In this document: positions 59,084 to 64,000 of the stretch, in pieces
Position numbering within the stretch: the stretch's first letter is position 1
How the letters are laid out: each line of letters begins with the position of its first letter
Assembly (NCBI GenBank): GCA_020249865.1
Contig: JADCEV010000012.1
Span: 1 to 64,000, forward strand
Direction of reading: 5' to 3'
DNA length: 64,000 nt
From: Roseomonas sp.
GTDB lineage: Bacteria > Pseudomonadota > Alphaproteobacteria > Acetobacterales > Acetobacteraceae
Position numbers and translations under genes: made by a program
Notes under the pieces: model-generated
Database searches by the model: none
The model's input: the letters and a program-made list of their open reading frames with translations, nothing else
Told to the model about the DNA's origin: nothing

Positions 59084-62061
59084 GATTGATTCCCCTGATC
59101 CAGCCGGCCAAGCCGGGCTTCGAAAACCTGGCGCACCAAGGCAGCGCTGGCTTCCATCTGTGCGCGCAGCCCCGGAAGGTCAACGGGCGGTGTGGCGCAA
59201 AGCGGGCCCGCCACGCGCAGCACAGCGGAGGCAGCGGGTTCTGGCAGGGTTTCCTCGCGCCAGGGGCCAAGGGTCAGGCGCAAAATGCCGCTGATGCCGC
59301 GCCAGAGCCGCTCAGCGGCGATCAGCCCTTCGGCCTCAGCGCTGCCTAGCGCGCCGATCTTGGCCAGATTGGCGATGGCGATGCGCGTGGTGGTGGCCAG
59401 CGCCTCCGGGTGGCGTGGCGCGTGGTGCAATTGCAGCGCCTGGGCGATGAATTCCACCTCCACCAACCCGCCGGCGCTCAGCTTCACATCCCATGGCCCA
59501 GCGGCGGGCAATTCGCGCAACATGCGCTGGCGCATGGCCAGCGCATCGGCAATGGCGGTCTTGGCCTTTTCGGGGTTGGACAAGGCGGCGCGAATGGCTG
59601 CCGCAATGCGCCGTGACAGCGTGGCCGGCCCCGCCACCACGCGCGCACGCGTCAGCGCCATGCGTTCCCAGCTCCAGGCATCTTCCGCCTGATAGCGCTG
59701 AAACGCCCCGAGCGAGACCGCCACCGGCCCCTTCGATCCCGAAGGCCTGAGGCGCATATCCACCTCATACAACTTGCCCTCGGCGCCAGGGGCGGTAATG
59801 GCGCCAACCATTTGATGCGCCAGACGCGTGAAATACTGAATGCTGGGCAAGGGGCGGATTGCGGGCGCGCCACGCTTGGCCTTGGCTTCGCTGGCTTCAG
59901 CCTCGGTGGCGTGATCATAGACCAGGATCAGATCAAGATCGGATCCGGGCAGCATTTCCCGCCCACCAAGCTTGCCAAGTGCCACCACCGCAAGCTGCCC
60001 GCCCTTCACCACGCCATGCCGCGCGGCGAATTCCGCGGTCACGTGCGGCAGCAGCGCTGCAATGGCGGCATCGGCGAGCGCACTGCGCGCTTCGCCCGCC
60101 GCATCGGGGTCTATGGCGCCTTCAAGCGTTGCAGCATCAATATCGAATTTGCCTTCCTGCACCAGCCGGCGAGAGGCTTCCATGGCCTCTTCAAAATACC
60201 GCGCTTCCTTCACCAGTGCGGGCAAGGCGGAAGCCGCGCTGCCAATGCCGCCACCTGCCCCGACCAGCAGCCCTTCCAGCGCTGCGGTGTGATGCGCCAA
60301 ATGATCGGCCAATTGCGGCGCGGCGCCCAGAATGCCGGCCAGGCGGTCCAGCATGGGCGGGTTGCGATGCAACAGGCTCAAGACCTGCACACCCGTAGTC
60401 AGGCGCCCGAATAGCGCATCCAGGCGCATCAGCGCCGCATCGGGATCACGCTGCTTGCCAAAGGCCGCGAGCAGGCTTGGCATCAGCGCGGTCAGCAATT
60501 CGCGCGCGCGTTCGCTGCGAATGGCGCGCGCATGTCCGTGATGCCAGCCGCGCACCGTGGCGGCGATGCTGCCCGGATTGCCGTAGCCCATGGCGCGCAG
60601 GGTTGCGATGGTGGCGGGATCATCCTCCACGCCGGTAAAAACCAGATCACCCTGCACCTTATCGGCGGCGAGTGTTGGTTCCGCTTCAAACATGCGCCCG
60701 TAATGCTGTTCCACACGGCGCAAATGATAGGCGAAATCCTCGGCAAACCCCGCCGTATCGGCGTAGCCGAGGAAGGAGGCGATGCGCGCAATCCCTTCCT
60801 CATCCTCCGGTAGGCGATGCGTCTGCCGATCCGCCACCATTTGCAGCCGATGTTCAAGCCGTCGCAGGAAACCATAGGCATCGGCCAGGTCAGCAGCGGC
60901 GCGGCGTTCTATCTTGCCCGCACCAGCCAAGGCGGAAAGCGCGCCGAGTGTGGTCGGATCGCGCAAGGCGGGATCACGCCCGCCCCAGATCAATTGCAGC
61001 ACCTGCACGGTGAATTCAATTTCGCGAATGCCGCCGCGGCCCAGCTTCACATCATGCCCGGCCAGTTGCACCGTATCATGCGCGCCCTTGGCGCCCTTAT
61101 GCGCATGGATTTGCCGCTTGATGGAATGGATATCCGCCACCGCCGCGAAATCCAGGTAGCGGCGCCAGACAAAGGGTCGGATTTCGCGCAGGAAAGCATC
61201 CCCCGCTGCACGATCCGCCGCGACAGGCCGCGCCTTGATCATGGCGGCGCGTTCCCAATTCTGGCCCATGCTTTCGTAATAGGCGATGGCAGCAGGGATC
61301 GAGACTGCCAAGGGTGTCGCGGCGGGATCAGGCCGCAGGCGCAAATCCGTGCGAAACACATAGCCATCGGCGGTGCGTTCTTCCATCAGCCGCACCAAAT
61401 CCCGCGCGATGCGTACATAAATCGCCTGGGCGCGATCCGGGTCCTGCACGGCGGCCGGATCGTAAAGCACCATCAGATCCACGTCCGATGAGTAATTCAG
61501 CTCCCGCGCGCCAAGCTTGCCCATGCCAAGGATGACCAGGCCCGATTGGCGGCCGATGGATTTCGCATCAGTCCGGTTGCCGCCGGTATGGCGCAAATCA
61601 CCCCGCGCGGCGGCATCACGCAGCAAATGCGCGCAGGCGGTATCTATGCTGAGCTCCGCCAATTCGGACAAGGCGCCGGTCACGCGGTCCAGCCCCCAAA
61701 GCCCGCGAATATCAGCGAGGCCCGCCACCAAAGCGCCCTGGCGCTTGGCCTGGCGGAGCAGCGTGGCCAGTGCTGGGCGCGGCGTGGCGGGGTCCAGGCG
61801 CAGCAGCGGGTCCATGGCGCGGGCAAAAGCCTCATCCGGGCCTCGTTCGGCCATCAAAAGCAGGGTGGGTGACTCCCGCACCGCCAAATCGGCTAAATAG
61901 GGGCTATGACCGCCCAGCGCTTCCAATATCGCCGCGCCCTCTGCGCTTTCGGCAAAGCGACGTTCCGCTTCCCCCTTATCGGCGAAATGCGCCTGGGCGA
62001 GGGCTGCGGCGGCCTTGTCGAATCCGCGCGGCAGGGGGAAAGCTGCTGTGACAGGGGTCAT
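59080..62061 (-). CDS. glnE: Bifunctional glutamine synthetase adenylyltransferase/deadenylylase
   Basis: 993 residues, full length. Two nucleotidyltransferase domains: N-terminal (deadenylylation) with LNYSSDVDLMVLYDP near 188, C-terminal (adenylylation) with PGSDLDLILVYDH near 702; helical GlnD-like regulatory segments between. It reversibly adenylylates glutamine synthetase in response to PII and glutamine, downstream of GlnD encoded at 38803. The start lies 17 bases from the divergent GTG of the next gene, with a pyrimidine-rich rather than Shine-Dalgarno-like upstream strand. Confidence 0.94.
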   Translation of the reverse strand: MTPVTAAFPLPRGFDKAAAALAQAHFADKGEAERRFAESAEGAAILEALGGHSPYLADLAVRESPTLLLMAERGPDEAFARAMDPLLRLDPATPRPALATLLRQAKRQGALVAGLADIRGLWGLDRVTGALSELAELSIDTACAHLLRDAAARGDLRHTGGNRTDAKSIGRQSGLVILGMGKLGARELNYSSDVDLMVLYDPAAVQDPDRAQAIYVRIARDLVRLMEERTADGYVFRTDLRLRPDPAATPLAVSIPAAIAYYESMGQNWERAAMIKARPVAADRAAGDAFLREIRPFVWRRYLDFAAVADIHSIKRQIHAHKGAKGAHDTVQLAGHDVKLGRGGIREIEFTVQVLQLIWGGRDPALRDPTTLGALSALAGAGKIERRAAADLADAYGFLRRLEHRLQMVADRQTHRLPEDEEGIARIASFLGYADTAGFAEDFAYHLRRVEQHYGRMFEAEPTLAADKVQGDLVFTGVEDDPATIATLRAMGYGNPGSIAATVRGWHHGHARAIRSERARELLTALMPSLLAAFGKQRDPDAALMRLDALFGRLTTGVQVLSLLHRNPPMLDRLAGILGAAPQLADHLAHHTAALEGLLVGAGGGIGSAASALPALVKEARYFEEAMEASRRLVQEGKFDIDAATLEGAIDPDAAGEARSALADAAIAALLPHVTAEFAARHGVVKGGQLAVVALGKLGGREMLPGSDLDLILVYDHATEAEASEAKAKRGAPAIRPLPSIQYFTRLAHQMVGAITAPGAEGKLYEVDMRLRPSGSKGPVAVSLGAFQRYQAEDAWSWERMALTRARVVAGPATLSRRIAAAIRAALSNPEKAKTAIADALAMRQRMLRELPAAGPWDVKLSAGGLVEVEFIAQALQLHHAPRHPEALATTTRIAIANLAKIGALGSAEAEGLIAAERLWRGISGILRLTLGPWREETLPEPAASAVLRVAGPLCATPPVDLPGLRAQMEASAALVRQVFEARLGRLDQGNQS

Positions 62062-62078
62062 GGGGGAATAGGGAAAGA

Positions 62079-64000
62079 GTGAGGCGGGTCGCAGGTCAAG
62101 CGGGGCGAGGGCTGAAGCTGCTCGCCAGGGTCTGCCTGACCCTGACGCTCCTGGCTGGGTTGGCGCTTGGCGGCATTGTCTGGCGGCTGGAACAGGGCCC
62201 GCTCAGCCTGCCCTGGCTGGCCCGTGAGGCGCAAAGCATCGCCAATCAGGCCCTTACCGGGCAGAGCGTTGAAATTGCCTCGGCGGAGATTTCCTGGGCG
62301 GGCTGGCGGGAAGGGCATCGTTCACCGATTGCCGTACGCTTTGCCGATATCCGGCTTTCGGACACGGAAAATGGGTTGATTGCCGTGCTGCCGCAGGTGG
62401 ATGCATCACTTTCGGCGGGCAGCCTGCTGCGCGGGCATATTGCATTGCGCGGTCTGGAATTGCGCGGGCTCAGCCTGCTTGCGAATCGGGATAGGGCGGG
62501 GGCGCTCTCCCTCGGGCTTGCGCCACCCAAAGCCGAAGCCGGCGCAACACAAGCGGCCGAGCTTGATGGGCTTGCCGACATCATCACCGCCTGGCTGGCG
62601 CCGCCAAATGAGGAAACGGCGCTTTCGGCGATCCGGCGTATCGCGCTTTTGGATACCAGCCTGGCCTTGACCGATGAGGCATCAGGGCGGGTGGCGCGCG
62701 CCAATCTTGCATCCCTTGTGCTGCAGCGCCGCGCGGCGGGTGGGCTTGAACTCACGGGACAGGCACTGCTTGATCTGCCCGAACAGCGCATTCCCGTGAC
62801 CATCGCGGGCAATCTGGACCGTGGGCTTTGGCGGGGGGAGGCTTCGCTCTCTGCGCGCGGCATCCGCCCGGCGGTACTGGCGAAGGCGAGTGCGGAATTG
62901 GCGCCCCTGGCCGCGCTGGATGCGGAGGCGGAAATCACCCTGATCGCGCGCTTCGCCGGGGCGCCGCGGCCGGATTTGTTGATGGGACGGCTGCGCACCG
63001 GGGCGGGCATGCTGCATTTGCCCAATGATCGCGGGGATTTGCCCTTCGCTTCCCTGTTGCTGGATGCGACCATAGCTGAGGATGTGGTGCGCGTGGAACG
63101 CCTGGCCTTCGCGCCGCAGCCATCGCCGCGCCCGGGCGCTGCCGCGCCGCCCAGCATCCGCGCCAGCGGCGAGGCCCGCTTGCGGGATGGCATCTGGCAG
63201 ACGGAAGCCGAGGCAAATCTGCGCGGCCTGGATATTGCCGATCTGGCACATTATTGGCCACCCAGCCTTGCACCCAGGCAACGCGAATGGCTGGCGGAAA
63301 ACCTGACCGCAGGCATGCTGCATGAGGGCCAGTGGCGGCTTGCAGCGCGGATCGGGGCGGATGGCACTGGCGCGGAAATCACCGCACTCAGCGGGTTCGC
63401 GCGGGCAGAGGGCGCCACGGTGCATTGGCTGCGCCCCATCCCGCCCTTTCAGAACGCGGTGGCCGAAGCGCGCTTTGCCCTGGATGGCATTGATATCAAG
63501 ATTGCCAGTGGGCAGCAGGCGGAAAGCAGCATTGTCACGGATGGCGCCACGGTTTCGATCAGCTTCGCGACCAGCCCCGAGACAGCGCGCATCGAAGCCA
63601 AGCTGCGCGGCCCCTTGGCGGAAGCGTGGAGTATTGTGCGCCATCCTCGACTGAAGATTTTCGAAAGGCGCCCACCGCCGATCAACGACCCGACCGGCAC
63701 GCTTGAAGCCGCGAAGCTGACGCTAAGCTTTCCGCTGATCAAGGATTTGGATATCGAACAGATTGATATCCAGGCCGAGCTTGAAGTGCGCGATCTGCGC
63801 ATTCCGCGCATTGCCTTCGACCGTGATCTGGAACGCGGCGTGGCAAGCGTTTCCCTGCGCAATGCCGGGCTGACCGCCACCGGTACCGGCGTGCTTGGCG
63901 ATATTGAAGCGCGCATCCGGCAAGAAACCGATTTTCGATCCGGCGCGGCAAGCGACATCGTCTCACGCGAAATCATTTCCGCCCGCGCTGATGCCAAGCA
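62079..64000 (+). CDS. DUF3971/YhdP-like AsmA-superfamily envelope protein, N-terminal part
   Basis: Open for 640 residues and cut by the right edge. Starts at GTG 62079 with AGGGAAAG upstream. One membrane anchor near the N-terminus (CLTLTLLAGLALGGIVWRL) is followed by AsmA-like beta-rich repeats, with ALTGQSVEIASAEISW near 57-72 and YWPPSLAPRQREWLAENL near 390, a DUF3971 hallmark. Such proteins bridge the periplasm and move phospholipids or affect outer-membrane lipid balance. Divergent from glnE. Shadow ORFs on the minus strand across it are not genes. Confidence 0.83.
   Translation, partial: MRRVAGQAGRGLKLLARVCLTLTLLAGLALGGIVWRLEQGPLSLPWLAREAQSIANQALTGQSVEIASAEISWAGWREGHRSPIAVRFADIRLSDTENGLIAVLPQVDASLSAGSLLRGHIALRGLELRGLSLLANRDRAGALSLGLAPPKAEAGATQAAELDGLADIITAWLAPPNEETALSAIRRIALLDTSLALTDEASGRVARANLASLVLQRRAAGGLELTGQALLDLPEQRIPVTIAGNLDRGLWRGEASLSARGIRPAVLAKASAELAPLAALDAEAEITLIARFAGAPRPDLLMGRLRTGAGMLHLPNDRGDLPFASLLLDATIAEDVVRVERLAFAPQPSPRPGAAAPPSIRASGEARLRDGIWQTEAEANLRGLDIADLAHYWPPSLAPRQREWLAENLTAGMLHEGQWRLAARIGADGTGAEITALSGFARAEGATVHWLRPIPPFQNAVAEARFALDGIDIKIASGQQAESSIVTDGATVSISFATSPETARIEAKLRGPLAEAWSIVRHPRLKIFERRPPPINDPTGTLEAAKLTLSFPLIKDLDIEQIDIQAELEVRDLRIPRIAFDRDLERGVASVSLRNAGLTATGTGVLGDIEARIRQETDFRSGAASDIVSREIISARADAK

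Noticed and set aside
62246-63997. Several minus-strand open frames opposite the right-edge gene
   Set aside because: The plus frame is open throughout, has a GTG with Shine-Dalgarno and DUF3971 features; the minus frames are mirror images.
1-64000. Search for CRISPR arrays, tRNA/rRNA genes, insertion sequences, integrases or toxin-antitoxin pairs
   Set aside because: No direct-repeat arrays, cloverleaf-like genes, transposase motifs or terminal repeats were noticed by reading; a dedicated scan could still reveal small elements.

Overview
This 64 kb window is GC-rich bacterial chromosome, almost fully coding, with no gene-free stretch above about 210 bases. I see no rRNA, tRNA, CRISPR array, insertion sequence, prophage or integrase. 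Gene content and order suggest an alphaproteobacterium, most likely Rhodospirillales/Acetobacteraceae. The reasons are an F0 ATP synthase operon (I-a-c-b'-b) separate from F1 with a duplicated b subunit, mutS-glnD adjacency, a ribE-ribB(A)-ribH-nusB-thiL run, a hisF-hisE pair, and many orphan Bug-type and family-5 solute-binding proteins with CaiB-type CoA-transferases. The taxonomy is inference.

Layout. 1-3321 (+): end of riboflavin synthase, a RibB with a degenerate GTP-cyclohydrolase-II half, lumazine synthase, NusB and ThiL. 3328-4689: a flavin-reductase-fold protein (-) and a histidine phosphatase (+) of visibly lower GC. 4820-10103 (+): EamA exporter, amine/amino-acid oxidase, class I fumarase, DUF2798, DUF1272, RidA and a VOC protein. 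10134-14509 (-): family-5 solute-binding protein, then an overlapping trio of two PF04909 amidohydrolases and a Rieske ferredoxin. The Rieske gene carries a perfect 16-bp hairpin inside its coding region. 14647-17212 (-): F0 operon, with a TTGACA promoter whose spacer contains nine Gs and a clear intrinsic terminator at the other end. 17352-23057 (-): six tightly coupled genes (GT9, GT2, GT4, asparagine-synthase-like amidotransferase, exonuclease III, proline-rich protein), probably LPS core assembly.

23130-24409 (+): YgfZ and a small membrane methyltransferase. 24406-33592 (-): Bug protein, FAD-linked 2-hydroxyacid dehydrogenase, then the outer-membrane biogenesis run lptF-lptG-lptD-surA-rsmA. 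33762-35158 (+): tautomerase and CoA-transferase. 35365-35568 (+): cold-shock protein. 35673-41457 (-): mutS-glnD-DUF962. 41568-48494 (+): a second family-5 solute-binding protein, malic enzyme MaeB, another Bug protein, a MidA-family methyltransferase and PgeF. 48522-56092 (+): an accessory catabolic block (PrpF-like isomerase, LigI-like amidohydrolase, two CoA-transferases, VOC protein, flavoprotein, hydantoinase-like hydrolase). 56140-57085 (-): cupin and YqgE. 57230-58600 (+): hisF and a hisE with a histone-like lysine tail. 58613-62061 (-): glnE-bcp. 62079-64000 (+): start of a DUF3971/YhdP-like envelope protein that runs off the window.

Most of the window is housekeeping: cofactors, energy, envelope assembly and nitrogen signalling (glnD and glnE are both present). 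The least explained parts are the terminator-like palindrome inside the Rieske gene, the basic tail on HisE, the homopolymeric G tract in the F0 promoter, a flavoprotein lacking a standard start codon, and the two accessory catabolic blocks.
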